A stretch of DNA of 64,000 nt from Dugong dugon (Eukaryota > Chordata > Mammalia > Sirenia > Dugongidae): positions 67,242,734 to 67,306,733 of the forward strand of contig CM057462.1 of assembly GCA_030035585.1 (NCBI GenBank), written 5' to 3'. The translations under genes were made by a program, and so were the position numbers. Below, in pieces: positions 1 to 10,371 of this stretch. Every line of letters starts with the position of its first letter. Within the stretch, counting starts at the first letter, position 1. Under the pieces are notes generated by a model that saw only the letters and a program-made list of their open reading frames with translations, was not told where the DNA came from and made no database searches.

Positions 1-572
1 TAGCAGTCAAGAAATCAAAAGCTGCATTGCATTGGGCAAATCTGCTGTAAAAGATCTCTTTACAGTGTTGAAAAGCAAAGATGTCACCTTGAAGACTTCA
101 GTGCGCCTGACTCAAGCCATGGTGTTTTCAATTGCCTCATATGCATGTGAAAGCTGGACAATGAATAAGGAGGACCTAAGAAAAATTGACACCTTTGAAT
201 TGTGGTGTTGGCAAAGAATATTGATTATACCATGGACTGCCAAAAGAATGAACAAATCTGTCTTGGAAGAAGTACAACCAGAAAGTTCCTTAGAAGCAAG
301 GATAGTAAGACTATGTCTCACATACTTTGGACATGCTATCAGAGGGATCAGTCCCTGGAGAAGAACATCATACTTGGTAAAGCAGAGGGTCAGTGAAAAA
401 GAGGAAGACCCTCAACAAGATGGACTGACACAGTGGCTGCAACAATGGGCTCAAGCATAACAACGATTGTGAGGATGGCACAGGACTAGGCCATGTTTTG
501 TTCTGTTGTACATATGGTCGCTCAGAGTAGGAACCAACTTAACGGCACCTACCCACAACAAAAACATAATAT
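1..572 (+). mobile_element. BovB/RTE-type LINE, 3' end (left edge cut by window)
   Basis: The sequence matches the last part of the RTE copies at 28046-30605 and 53985-62008. It runs from 'cagtcaagaaatcaaaagc' through the post-RT region (residues like YACESWTMNKED and FELWCW, positions 32-460) to the 3' tail 'aacggcacctacccacaac'. The reading frame from position 32 stays open to 460 but has no ATG and is only the C-terminal part of the RTE protein, so it is a fragment and not a gene. The 5' part lies outside the window. RTE/BovB elements encode an AP-type endonuclease and a reverse transcriptase; only the region after the RT is present here. Confidence 0.9.
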
Positions 573-575
573 ACA

Positions 576-1494
576 TACAGAAAAGGGCACAATGCATATA
601 TGTACAGCTTAATGAATTTTCATAAACACCCCCCACCCCGTACCACACCATCTAGATGAAGAAATAGAACATGGCCCACACCCCAGAAGGCCCCCTTTTG
701 CATCCTTCCAGTCATTAGTTCCCCCTAAGGGTAACCACTATCCTAATTTATATCTTCTGGATAACCACTACCTAGATTAGTTCTGCTTGTTTTGGTGTCT
801 AGCTTCTTTACTCAACATTGTTTGTGAGATTCAGTCATGCTTTTCCACATAGTTGTAGATTACTTACTCTCACTGTTATATACATCCCATTGTATGGATG
901 ACTATGATTTATTTATCCGTTCTACTGTCTTTGAACATTTAAGTTGCTTCCAGTTGGTGCCTATTATGAATAGTGCTGCTATAAAGATTCTTACACATGT
1001 CTTTTGGTGCACATATATACACATTTCTGTTAGATATATACCTAGCAGTAGAATTTGGGGCATATAGTGTGTAGTATGTTCAGCTTTAGTAGATACTGCC
1101 AAACAGTTTTCCAAAGTAGTTGTACCAACTTACACTCCTACCAAGAGACAGTATATGAGAGTTCAGTTGTTCCATGTCCTCAGCAATACTTGGTATTGTC
1201 TGATTTTTTAATTTTAGCCATTCTGGTAGATACTATGGTTTTAATTTGCATTTCACTGAGAACTGGTGTAACTGAGTACATTATAATATATTTACTTACC
1301 ATTTGAATATCCACATGAAACGTTTATTCAAGTTTTTTGCCCATTTTTCTATTGGGTAAACTGTCTTTCTGTTACTGATTTATAAGAGTTCTTTATAAAA
1401 TCTTCTACTCTGTAGCAGGCCCTTTCATTCTCTTAATGTGTCTTTTGATGATTAGAAATTCTTATTTAAATTTAATCTGGTTTACAAATATTTT
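576..1494 (-). mobile_element. Old L1 (L1M-type) fragment, antisense
   Basis: Read on the minus strand this is the 3' end of L1 ORF2 followed by 3' UTR. The plus strand carries the antisense of the usual L1 C-terminal block, for example 'tatgaatagtgctgct' and 'ttgcatttcactgaga', in the order expected for an inverted ORF2. All frames are broken by stops. It continues after the AfroSINE at 1495-1653. Subfamily assignment to an old L1M group is inference from divergence. Confidence 0.75.
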
Positions 1495-1653
1495 GGAGCC
1501 CTGGTGGTGTGGTGGTTAAGAGCTTGGCTGCTAACCAAAAGGTCAGCAGTTCAAATCCACCAGCTGCTCCTTGGAAACCCAAGGCAGCAGTTCTACTCTG
1601 TCCTATAGGGTGGCTATGATCTGGAATCAACTCAGTGGCAACACGTTTTTGGT
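1495..1653 (+). mobile_element. AfroSINE, short subtype
   Basis: It starts 'gagccctggtggtgtggtgg', has the core 'gctgctaaccaaaaggtc', a B-box-like 'agttcaaatccacc' and ends in the 'ctatgatctggaatcaactc' tail. It interrupts the antisense L1, which resumes directly afterwards, so it is younger than that L1. Non-coding; mobilisation by an RTE partner is inferred from the shared tail. Confidence 0.93.
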
Positions 1654-2165
1654 TTATAAATATTTTCCTTTAGAGTTAGTGCCTCTGTATCTTGTTTAAG
1701 AAATGTTTGCCTATTCTAAGCTTACACAGATATTCTCTTACATTTTCTTCTAAGAGACTTATTGTTTTTCCTATATATTTAGATCTGCAATGCAGCTGGA
1801 GTTGACTTTTGTGAATTTTTTTTTTATATGGATATTAAATTGACTTAGCACCATTTGTTGAAAAGACATTTCCTCCACTGTATTTCACTGTCACCTTTGT
1901 CATAACTCAAGTGATTATATATGTGGGTCTTTATCTAGACTCTCTAATCTGTTTCACTGGGCAATTTGTTTGGCACCAATATCACACTGTCTTATTTACT
2001 ATAGCTTTATCATAAGTCTGTATATCTGGTAGTGTAAGTTCTCCCAGCTTTGTTCTTATTCTTCATGACTGTATTGGATATTTTCCTTTCCATATGGATT
2101 TTATAATCAGGTTGTTGATGTCCATTTTAAAAATCTGCTTGGATTTTTGTTTTTAATAATTTATT
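1654..2165 (-). mobile_element. Old L1 fragment, antisense (continuation)
   Basis: This continues the L1 ORF2 antisense of 576-1494. The plus strand shows antisense ORF2 landmarks such as 'caccatttgttgaaaagac' and 'actatagctttatcataag'. It contains many stops and no open frame of note. Confidence 0.75.
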
Positions 2166-3350
2166 TTATTTTGTTGTTGTTGAGCATATACGCAGCAAAA
2201 ACATACACAATTCAAGTTTCGACATGTACCATTCAGTGACATTGATTACATTCTTTGAGTTGTGCAACCACTCTTGCCCTCCTTTTCTGAGTTGCTCCTC
2301 CCCCATTAACATAAATTCACTGCCTCCTAAATTTCCCATCTAATCTTTTGAGTTGCTGTTGTCTATTTGATCCCATATAGACAGATCTTAGAGCCCTGGT
2401 GGCACAGTGGTTAAGAGCTACGGCTGCTAACCAAAAGTCTGGCAGTTCAAATCCACTAGCCACTCCTTGGAAACCCTATGGGGCAGTTCTATTGTTCCAT
2501 AGGGTCACTATGAGTCAGAATTGACTCGATTACAACGGGTTTGGTTTGGTTTTGGTATAGACTGATCTTAAAAGAGCATAATGTTCAAGGCAGACATTCT
2601 TTACTAGTTAAGCTAAACTATAGTTTTAAGAAGACTTCAGGGGATATTTTTTGTTTAAGGTTTAAAGATTATCTTAGGGCAATAATTTTGGGAGTTTATC
2701 CAGCCTCCACAGCTCCAAAAAGGCTGGATTCCATGACAATTTAAAATTCTGTTGTACATTTTCCCCCTTTTGATTGGGATTCTTCTTTAGAATCTTTGAT
2801 GAAAATGTTTCATAATGGTAAGTGGGCACTATCCAGTCCTTCTGGTCTCACGGCAAAGAAGGCAGTTGTTCATGGAGGTAATTAGTCACACATTCCTTTT
2901 TTTTTTTTTCCTCCTATTCCTGACTTCTTCCTCCCCTGCTGCTCCAGGCAGATAGAGACTAACTGCTGTGCCTTGGATGGCCACCTGCAAGCTTTAAAGA
3001 CCTCAGGCACTACGCAACAAACTAGGTGGTAGGACAGTAGCACTAAACATGTTATTACGCCAATTAACTGGGATGTCCCATGATACCATGACCCTAAACC
3101 TCCAAACCAAGGAACCAAATCCCATGAGGTGTTTGGTTGTACATACGCAGCTTCAGCAGCTACGTTTTATTTTTGTCATTGTAAATATGTCTATCACACA
3201 ACTTTTGCCAATTCAACTTTTTACAGATGTACAACTTACTGACAGCAATTACATTAATCAGCTGTGCAACCTTACCCTTCATCAATGCTATTTTTCCACC
3301 ACGGTAAACCAAAACTCAGTACTTCATAAGCAATAACCTCATTTTACCTC
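2166..3350 (-). mobile_element. L1 3'-UTR-like fragments, antisense, with an AfroSINE inside
   Basis: Two related segments (2175-2390 and 3150-3310) contain variants of 'acattgattacattctttg' next to 'gtgcaacc', which look like inverted 3' ends of an afrotherian L1 lineage (compare the inverted 3' end at 21240-21330). The intervening part, 2571-3140, is AT-rich and includes a T tract at 2898-2910; I infer it is L1 3' UTR because it is bracketed by these ends. Boundaries are approximate. Confidence 0.5.
2391..2555 (+). mobile_element. AfroSINE, short subtype, with 15-bp TSD
   Basis: A complete copy from 'gagccctggtggcacagtgg' to the 'gggtttggtttggtttt' tail. It is flanked by 15-bp direct repeats, 'tatagacagatctta' at 2376-2390 and 'tatagactgatctta' at 2556-2570, one mismatch. 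The duplication proves insertion by target-primed reverse transcription and fixes both ends. Confidence 0.96.
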
Positions 3351-3756
3351 TCCTGCTGGAAGTTTTAATGGCTTTCTAATGAATCTATAGATCAATTTGG
3401 CATAAGTGACATCTCTACAATGGTGAGTCATTCTGTCTATGAACATAGTATATCCCTTCATTTAATTAACTCTTCTTTGATTTCTCTCAATAATGTCTTA
3501 TTTTGTGTAGAGATACTGTACATTTTTATCACATTTATTCCAGTGAATTTAGTGTTTTTGATGCTTTTATAAATGGCATAATTTTTTAAATTTTGTTTTT
3601 TATTTTTTATTCTAGTATATAGAAGTACAATTGATTTTTATATACTGACCTTGTATCCAGCAAACTTGCTAAATTTACTTATTAATTCCAATAATTTATA
3701 GATTCTTTTGGGTTTTTTACATGATGTTGCCTCTTAATAATGACAGTTTTATTTAG
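3351..3756 (-). mobile_element. Old L1 ORF2 fragment, antisense
   Basis: The plus strand carries the antisense of L1 ORF2, for example 'ccttgtatccagcaaacttg' and 'aattccaataatttatag'. No open frame survives. Coordinates are approximate and it may belong to the same old L1 as 576-2165. Confidence 0.65.
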
Positions 3757-3803
3757 CTATGAATCAGAACTGACTCAATGGCACCTAACAACCACCAAAA
3801 CCA
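3757..3803 (+). mobile_element. Isolated RTE/SINE 3' tail
   Basis: Only the terminal 'ctatgaatcagaactgactc' plus 'aatggcacctaacaacc' of the RTE/AfroSINE tail is present, without any body. It abuts the inverted AfroSINE that follows. It is a severely 5'-truncated insertion. Confidence 0.75.
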
Positions 3804-3960
3804 AAAAACCAAACCCATTCCCATTGAGTCAATTCTGACTCATAGTGACCCTATGGGACAGAATAAAACTGCCCCATAGGGTTTCCAAGGAGCAGCTGGT
3901 GGATTCGAACTGCCAACCTTTTGGTTAGCAGCCATAACTCTTAACCACTGTGCAACCAGA
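3800..3960 (-). mobile_element. AfroSINE, short subtype, antisense
   Basis: The inverted copy begins with the tail 'aaaccaaacccattcccatt', passes 'ccccatagggtttccaagg' and ends with the inverted head near 'ttaaccactgtgcaacc'. A TA-rich run (3960-3978) follows. Confidence 0.93.
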
Positions 3961-3962
3961 TA

Positions 3963-5590
3963 TATACGTATATATATAATCTTCCAAGCCACCTGTATTT
4001 CCAATTCCCTGCATGCATTTAAAAACTTGCCTTTATTTCTATGACCATAATAAGATTATCTTTTTATTTGTCTCTGGTAATTATAATATATAAAGAACTT
4101 GTGAGTCTTGTTTGTTGGGGTTTTTTGTTTGTTTGTTTTTGTTTTTTTCTATCAGTTGCTTCTGCTAGTTCTCTCACCATGCTTTGTTTCCTGTGTGGTT
4201 TGTTTTTTCTGACTCTGCACTGATCATTGATCCTGAAAATTTAGGGAAAAAGGGTATCTTCCTCCAGAGAAGATTCACCTTTGATTTTGCCAGGTGTCTG
4301 AGGGCACTACCAACCTAGAATTTCCTTAAACCAAATTCATGGCTTGAGGTTCTCTGAAATCTAGGTAATATAAAACCATCCTCAAAATTTGTGCTATGTT
4401 TGGCCAGTGACCACAACTTACCTTTCATTTTTCTCTTGCTCAGTATCAGGGTAACCTCCCTACTATCCTCTAAGAGTGGGGAGGCATGGCTTTACTTCTG
4501 GTTCACCTTTACCTTTAGTAATTCCAGCTTTATATAGAGATGGTCTCCTGTGACACTCTCCACCTTGGGTAAGCCATGGATTTTGACTTCTAGTCTCTTG
4601 GTTTTGCAGGGCTTCTAAAACCAAAGCCTACTACTTATTAAGATAAACTAATTTTCTAAGCACTAAAGCAAAAGTTCTAGTGTTTTGTACATCTCTCTAG
4701 TTTCCAACTTGATCATAGATTTTGACCTGGATAGTTCCTTTTTATCTTCTCGGCTATTTAGTGCTTTTAAGAAAATCTTTAAAATATACGTTGACTAACA
4801 TTTTAAAACTTTTCAGTGGGAACTTTGGTCCAAACAATACAGCCTGCCATTATCAGAAACAGAAGTCTACTATTATCTTTTATTATCATTGAATGAGCTG
4901 AGTTTTCCTGGCCAGCAACAGTATTTGCAGGAGGTTCCTGCTGGTAGGGGAGGAAGGAGCATGACCAGAATACTCTTTTGGATGAACTGTTTTCAGAACC
5001 CAAAGGCTCTCATCTTCCCTGCTACCACAGACACTGAATACTTCCTACAAATATGGCTTGTCTCTGTGATTCTTTATGCAACCCCATTTCTTCTGCTTCT
5101 CTGAACCACACTACAACCAGGAGGGCTTCTTTCACCAGCTGTACACCCTGTTCCCACCACGACTGTTGCAAACAAGGGACATAGCTTTTGTACTTTAGGG
5201 TGTAACTTTCACTTAAAGAATGTGACTTTTCTGGCACTGAGCTATTGTAGCTGGGCCCTCTCACAACCTCTGTGCTGCATCTCTTCACTTCCTCCCACAT
5301 GGTTTCCACCTGATCTCATCTGCTACAGGCAGTCTTTACACATACTTTGAAGTCTATGGATTAAATCTCTCTCCTACCTTTGCTGGAAATACAGTTTGTG
5401 AGTTTGCCCCTCCCCCACCCCACCCCCAACTTCTCTGTTGCTTTTGAATGCTTTCCAGGAAGAGAAGGGGAATACCAACTAATGTAGCAATATTTATACT
5501 GAAGGTTGGAATCGTCTTGATTCCTGTCTTTGTCTCAAATCCAATATCCAATACATCAGCAAGTCCTGTTAACTCTACCTTCAAAATATA
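3963..5590. other. No recognised gene; unique or highly diverged DNA
   Basis: I see no confident repeat or exon here. The short open frames on either strand lack good starts, splice context or recognisable protein families. The stretch 4250-4660 has the texture of a decayed repeat, but I cannot name it. Confidence 0.5.
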
Positions 5591-5593
5591 TTC

Positions 5594-6372
5594 ATGAACA
5601 TGACACTTCTTGCCACTTCTGCCTCTATCCTAGTTCAAGCACCATCATATTTTACCTGGACTATTGTATAGCCTCATAAGTGTATCCCTCCTTTTACCTT
5701 AATCCCCCTCCAATCTATTCTCCATACAGCATTTACATTTTTAAGACATAAACTAAATTGTATCACCTATGGTAGCAATCTTCCAATGGCTTCCCATCTC
5801 ACTCAGAATAAAATCCAGTCTTTAACACAGCTGTGAGGCCCTACATTCCCTCCAACACTCCCCTCACTCCATTCACTACATTCCAGCCACAATACACTTC
5901 TTGCTGTTGCTCAAACAGCTCAAGCATACTCCCACCTCAGGGCCTTTGCACTTGCTGAACTCTCTGTCAGGAATGCCCCACCCCTAGGTTTCTTCATGGC
6001 TCACTCCTTACTTCATTCAAGTCTCTGCTCAAATACCACTTCATCAGAAAGCTTCCCTTCAGGCTCCCTACAAAGGGGGAAAATGTTCAGGATCTTTTAT
6101 TCAAATACAAAACAACCTCTCTAACATAGCATCACCACCCTACACATCCACTCTCTGTCTTCTTACCCAGTTTTATTTTTCTTCTTGGCATTTATCACGA
6201 CTTAGCACACTTTATATTTGCTTTTTGGTTTGGAGTTGTCTGTTTCCCCTCACCAAAATATATAAGCTCTATGAGAACAGATCTTCTCTGTTTTTACTCA
6301 CTGATGTACCACAAGCATCTAGAAGAATGTCTGGCATTAGAGTAAGCACTCAATAAACATCACTGAATGAAT
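5594..6372 (+). mobile_element. L2 LINE 3' end
   Basis: The stretch carries the characteristic L2 3' sequence: 'cagggcctttgcacttgctg', 'tctctgctcaaataccac', 'aagctctatgagaacag' and the ending 'actcaataaacatcactgaa'. L2 is an ancient mammal-wide CR1-type LINE. A roughly 50-bp foreign piece at 6067-6120 interrupts it and recurs at 6697-6750. Confidence 0.85.
6067..6120 (+). repeat. Dispersed ~50-bp repeat, copy 1
   Basis: It contains 'ggatcttttattcaaatac', preceded by an 'aaagggggaaaa' run. A near copy at 6697-6750 shares that string exactly and differs at scattered positions. The first copy lies inside an L2 element. I do not recognise the repeat. Confidence 0.7.
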
Positions 6373-6696
6373 GCTATGGATACAGAGGAACCCAGTTGCA
6401 GGAAGTACAGTAGAAATAAAAAATCACCAGGCAGCTCTTTTTTCTCTCTGATGTCATGTGGTCTATCACCTCTCTGCCTCTGGCTTCTTTGCTCACTCAT
6501 CGCAAGGTCACCATTTTCAGCCTGAGACTACAAGTCCTTCCTGCCTGATGCTCCTCAGCTAACTGACTCAGTGTCCAAATCCCAAATCTGGTCTGCTTTA
6601 TTCCAAGAACCCATCCAGGGTCCAATTAGCTGTTGCTAGGGGTGAAGGGAGTTGTGTATGTCTGTTCACATGTCAAGCAGACTCATCCTCTCCAGT

Positions 6697-6750
6697 CTCT
6701 CTATAAAGGGGAAAAATATTTGGGATCTTTTATTCAAATACAAAACAAGC
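6697..6750 (+). repeat. Dispersed ~50-bp repeat, copy 2
   Basis: It shares 'ggatcttttattcaaatac' and the flanking purine run with 6067-6120, 630 bp away in the same orientation. Apart from this, 6373-6796 holds nothing I recognise. Confidence 0.7.
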
Positions 6751-6796
6751 CTCTTCTAATACATCCCTGACACTGGCAAAGAGGATGTATATAACC

Positions 6797-7010
6797 TCTA
6801 TACCAGTACTAGCTGCCATCAAGTTGATTCTGACTCATGGCAACCCTGTGTGTGTCAGAATAGTATTGTGCTCCACAGGGTTTTCAATGGCTGATTTTTT
6901 GGAAGTAGATCACCAGGGCTTCCTTCCCAGGCACCTCTGGGTGGACTCAAACTTCCAGTCTTTCAGTTAGCAGCTAAGTACATAACCATTTGGGCCACCC
7001 AGGAACTCCG
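6797..7010 (-). mobile_element. AfroSINE, long subtype, antisense
   Basis: From 'gctgccatcaagttgattct' to 'gggccacccaggaactcc'. It contains the inverted extra segment 'ttggaagtagatcaccagg' that marks the long subtype and corresponds to part of the RTE 5' region. Confidence 0.93.
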
Positions 7011-7549
7011 CATAACATCTATAGGGTTCCTCTGCAGGAACTCTAATGCCTATAGAGTCCTGGAAGATAATATAAATGGGTAAAGGAGGCAGAGTGGTAA
7101 ATATGGCAAACCATAGAGTCTAAATTACGTCCAAAGAAGGCAGCCACTTTAACGAATTATTGCCAAACAGGAATGTGAGCCCAGTGTTGCCAGATCTTCT
7201 GATGGTTCAAGAGAACCAGAAATCTGTATTTTAGTGTGAAATCTCCCACTTTTTAAATGCTGATGGTTAATCAAATATATATTAAAAACAAAAACAAAAA
7301 ACATTGTGCAGACCAAATAAAACATACCTGCTAACCAATTGGCTTGGGTCTATCAATGTGCAACTTCTGTTTTGTATGCTCAGCTCAAAAATGGGACACA
7401 GGTAACTTATCACACTCAAAGCAATGCTTCCCCAGGGGTTCAATATGAAGATTTCATTAGCTGGAGTAACCAGAACTCTCAGTTCCTCTTCACAGCACAC
7501 CCCCCTTGTCTTCCCTACAAACTCCCACCCACCAATTTTTAACAGTGAG
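7011..7549. other. No recognised gene or repeat
   Basis: Ordinary AT-moderate DNA. Open frames on both strands around 7282-7542 are short, overlap each other and show no family signature. Confidence 0.5.
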
Positions 7550-7785
7550 AGACAGAAGGCTTAGTAGAAAGAATTTGGGCTTTGAAATCAAACACATCTG
7601 GGTTAAAACCTACTGCTACCTCCTAGCATTCCTCAAGCCCTCTAAGCCTCAGTTTCCTCATCTGCAAAATGGGAATGCTAACTCCTACCTAGGAGGGTTT
7701 TAAGAAGTAAAGTCATTTTAAGTAAGGCACTTGGCACCTAATAGAGACAAAGAGTAAAAGAAAAGCGATTATTAATAGACTAGGA
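7550..7785 (+). mobile_element. MIR SINE
   Basis: The conserved MIR core is clear: 'ctgggttaaaacctactgc', 'cctcagtttcctcatctgc' and 'aaaatgggaatgctaactcc', then a degenerate 3' end with 'aaggcacttggcaccta'. Ancient mammal-wide tRNA-derived SINE, non-coding. Confidence 0.88.
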
Positions 7786-7789
7786 AATG

Positions 7790-8716
7790 CCCTCCCCATA
7801 GAAAGGCATGATACCTGAAAATCTACAATTGTGGTACAGAATGTTCATCAACTGATGCCACTAAAACCTCTTTGTGGAATAAGGAGAAGGTGTAAAAAAA
7901 AAAAAAAAAAGGATTTAATAAATAAGGATAGGAAATACAGCTCTGAAGGAACCCAGGCCTTCACACTAATGTACTTGCCTATGAACCTGATCCAGAATCG
8001 TCTAAGTTTGTAGAAACCAGTACTAATTAAAAATCACTGACATCAATTACCTGAGTATTCCAGAACTCTCAACTTTTGAAGCCATTTTGTGTACACATAT
8101 TATGACACAACACTGAATCAAGTACATGCATGCCAATTCTCCAATGGCTTAAAAAAAAAATTAACCCTGTAGCTCAGAAAGACAAGCTCAGGGAGGAGAC
8201 ATGACTGGGAAAGAAGGCTCTGTTTGCAAAGTGTAAACTGCAATGCTGCCCCCACTCTGGTGTGGACTGCCAGGGGCTGGAACAGGAAAGCCCTACATCC
8301 ACTGACAAATGCAGGGGAACAAGTGCTGCAAAAGGCAATCTCACAGCCACTTGCAATAATACCCCTCTCTCCCAACTATCCCAACACCCATCTCCTGCTT
8401 TCCAGGAAGGAGGCAACCAGTGAAGATTCATTAGGCTCTGAGTGACGGGGGGAACACAGAACACTTGGCTTTACACCACACAACACTTATACTGTCATGA
8501 AAGGAGTCACCTTAAAATGAAACACACAAACTATGCTTCCTCCAGGACCTGAGAGGACCCTCTGCTGCTGGGACTAGAGCATGCTTCTACTAGCAGAGAA
8601 CTCTACATAGGAGTCTACAGCCATGAAGTTTAAAAAGAAAGAAAGTTGTCTCTGATTACCTATACTTTCCCCAAAAACAGCTGAGCTCATGCATCACAGA
8701 TTTGTCTGGGGCTGTT
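7790..8716. other. No recognised gene; mostly unique
   Basis: It contains an A tract at 7892-7910 and another at 8151-8160. Overlapping short open frames at 8118-8464 are on both strands, and none has a convincing start or family motif. Confidence 0.5.
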
Positions 8717-8728
8717 CCTATTGCTGGG

Positions 8729-8904
8729 ACACCCTGGTGGTGTACTGGTTAAGAGTTCGGCTGCTAACCAAAAGGTCAGCAGTTTGAATCCACCAGGCAC
8801 TCCTTGGGAACCCTATGGAGCAGTTCTACTCTGTCCTATAGGGTTGCTATGAGTCAGAATCAACTCAACAGCAAGGGGTTTGGTTTTTTGTGGGTTTTTT
8901 TATG
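8729..8904 (+). mobile_element. AfroSINE, short subtype (first of a stack)
   Basis: From 'accctggtggtgtactggtt' to the 'ggtttggttttttgtggg' tail. It is bounded by direct repeats of the target: 'cctattgctggg' at 8717-8728 and 'cctattatctagg' at 8905-8917. Two further SINE units follow with the same target string repeated again. Confidence 0.93.
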
Positions 8905-8956
8905 CCTATTATCTAGGTCCCTGGGTGGCACAAAACAGTTTGCGCTCAGCTCAGAG

Positions 8957-8990
8957 CCAACTCAATGGCAACTAACAACAACAAAAACTA
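8957..8990 (+). mobile_element. 34-bp RTE/SINE tail inside an AfroSINE
   Basis: 'gagccaactcaatggcaact' followed by 'aacaacaacaaaaac' is the terminal tail of the RTE/AfroSINE family. It sits between the head and the core of the host SINE, which reads continuously once the piece is removed. Confidence 0.75.
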
Positions 8991-9065
8991 AAGGTTGGTG
9001 GTTCAAACCCACCTAGCAGCGCTGCTAAACAAAGGCCTGGTAATCATCTTCTGGAGATCTAAGAT

Positions 9066-9275
9066 TGTTATTGATGTCAGTTGCTGTCAAGTCAATTCTG
9101 ACCGATGGTGACCCCATGTGTGCAGAGTAGAACTGTTCCATAAGGTTTTGAAGGCTATGACTTTTCAGAAGCAGATCACCAAGCCTTACTTCCGAGGCAC
9201 ATCCAGGTAGGTTCGAACAGACAACCTTTCAGTTAGTAGTTGACCACTAAACCATTTGCACTACCCACAGGGCCC
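9066..9275 (-). mobile_element. AfroSINE, long subtype, antisense, nested in another AfroSINE
   Basis: The inverted tail 'gctgtcaagtcaattctgac', the segment 'cagaagcagatcaccaagcc' and the inverted head 'tttgcactacccacaggg' are all present. The host AfroSINE continues on both sides, which dates this copy as the later one. Confidence 0.9.
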
Positions 9276-9431
9276 TTCCGTAAGATTACAGCCATTGAAA
9301 ATTCTATGCAGTGCAGTTCTACTCTGAAGCACATGAGGCTGTCATGAGTCAGAATCGACTCTACGGCAACAGGTTTGGATTTTTTGTTTTGTTTTGTTTT
9401 GTTTTTTTGGTTTTTATTCCTATTGCTTATG

Positions 9432-9616
9432 TTCCTGGGTAGCATAAACAGTTTGCGCTAGTCTACTAACCTAAGGTTGGCAGTTTGAACCCACCCAGCA
9501 ATGCCATGTACGAAAGGCCTGTCAATCTGCATCCATGAAGATTACAGCCAAGAAAACCCTATGAAGCAGTTCTACTTTACCATGAGTCAGAATCAACTTG
9601 ACTGCAATGGGTTATT
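9432..9616 (+). mobile_element. AfroSINE, long-subtype variant (third of the stack)
   Basis: From 'ttcctgggtagcataaacag' through 'gaagattacagccaagaaa' to 'gactgcaatgggtta'. It is followed by a fourth target copy, 'cctattgcttagg' at 9617-9629, matching 'cctattgcttatg' at 9419-9431. Confidence 0.9.
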
Positions 9617-9809
9617 CCTATTGCTTAGGCCCTCTTGGCTCTTATAATCAGTTTTCCTCCGGGGAGATGCAAGCACTGGAAAATCACTTATATCCTCCTA
9701 GAGTCTCCTAATAGGCAGGTAAGCAGTAATTATTTATGCTATTTTCTCGATTTAAAAAAAAGTGGGGGGCAGGTCTAAAATAGGTGGGACACAGCTCAAG
9801 ATTGGCCAC

Positions 9810-10331
9810 TGTCTTAGTCATCTAGTGTTGCCATAACAGAAATACCACAAGTGGATGGCTTCAACAAACAGAGGTTTACTCTTTCACAGTCTAGTAGGCT
9901 ACAAGTCCAAATTCAGGGCATCAGCTCCAGAAGAAGTCTTTCTCTCTCTGTTGGTTCTGGAGGAAGGCCCTTGTCATCAATTTTCCCTTGTTCTAGGAGC
10001 TTCTCCATGGAGGAACCCAGGGCCCAAAGGATGTGCTCTGCTCCCAGCACCACTTTCTTGGTAGTATGAGGTCCTCATGTCTCTCTGCTCGCTTCTCTCT
10101 TTTATATCTCAAAAGAGATTGGCTTAACACACAATCCAATCTTGTAGATTGAGTCCTGCCTCATTAACATAACTCCACTAATCCCATCTCATTAACATCA
10201 TAGAGAGAGGATTTACAACACATAGGAAAATCACATCAGATGACAAAAGGTGGACAATCACACATACTGGGAATCATGGCCTAGCCAAATTGATACACAT
10301 ATTTTTGCGGGACACAATTCAATCCATGACA
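9810..10331 (-). mobile_element. Solo LTR, ERVL/MaLR type, antisense
   Basis: On the minus strand the unit starts TGTCATGGATTGAATTG and ends ACTAAGACA, the TG...CA ends of an LTR. Minus-strand 'gagatataaaagag' near 10101-10114 is a TATA-like promoter element. It is flanked by 5-bp repeats gccac (9805-9809) and gccat (10332-10336), four of five matching, as expected for an ERVL-type integrase after ageing. There is no internal retroviral region, so this is a recombined solo LTR. Overlapping short open frames at 9851-10069 are LTR sequence and not genes. The exact family name is uncertain. Confidence 0.82.
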
Positions 10332-10371
10332 GCCATGAATTGACATTTGTTGAAGCTGAGCATTTGGTAAA

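Larger units (their letters stand above)
8918..9418 (+). mobile_element. AfroSINE, long subtype, split by two insertions
   Basis: The head is 'tccctgggtggcacaaaaca' at 8919, and the body resumes at 'taaaggttggtggttcaaac' (8990) and again at 9276 ('cccttccgtaagattacag'), ending at 9418. Two pieces interrupt it: a roughly 34-bp RTE/SINE tail at 8957-8990 and a whole inverted AfroSINE at 9066-9275. The flanking target strings are 'cctattatctagg' (8905-8917) and 'cctattgcttatg' (9419-9431). Confidence 0.88.

Noticed and set aside
9851-10069. Two overlapping ~70-codon plus frames
   Set aside because: They run antisense through a solo LTR and have no family signature.
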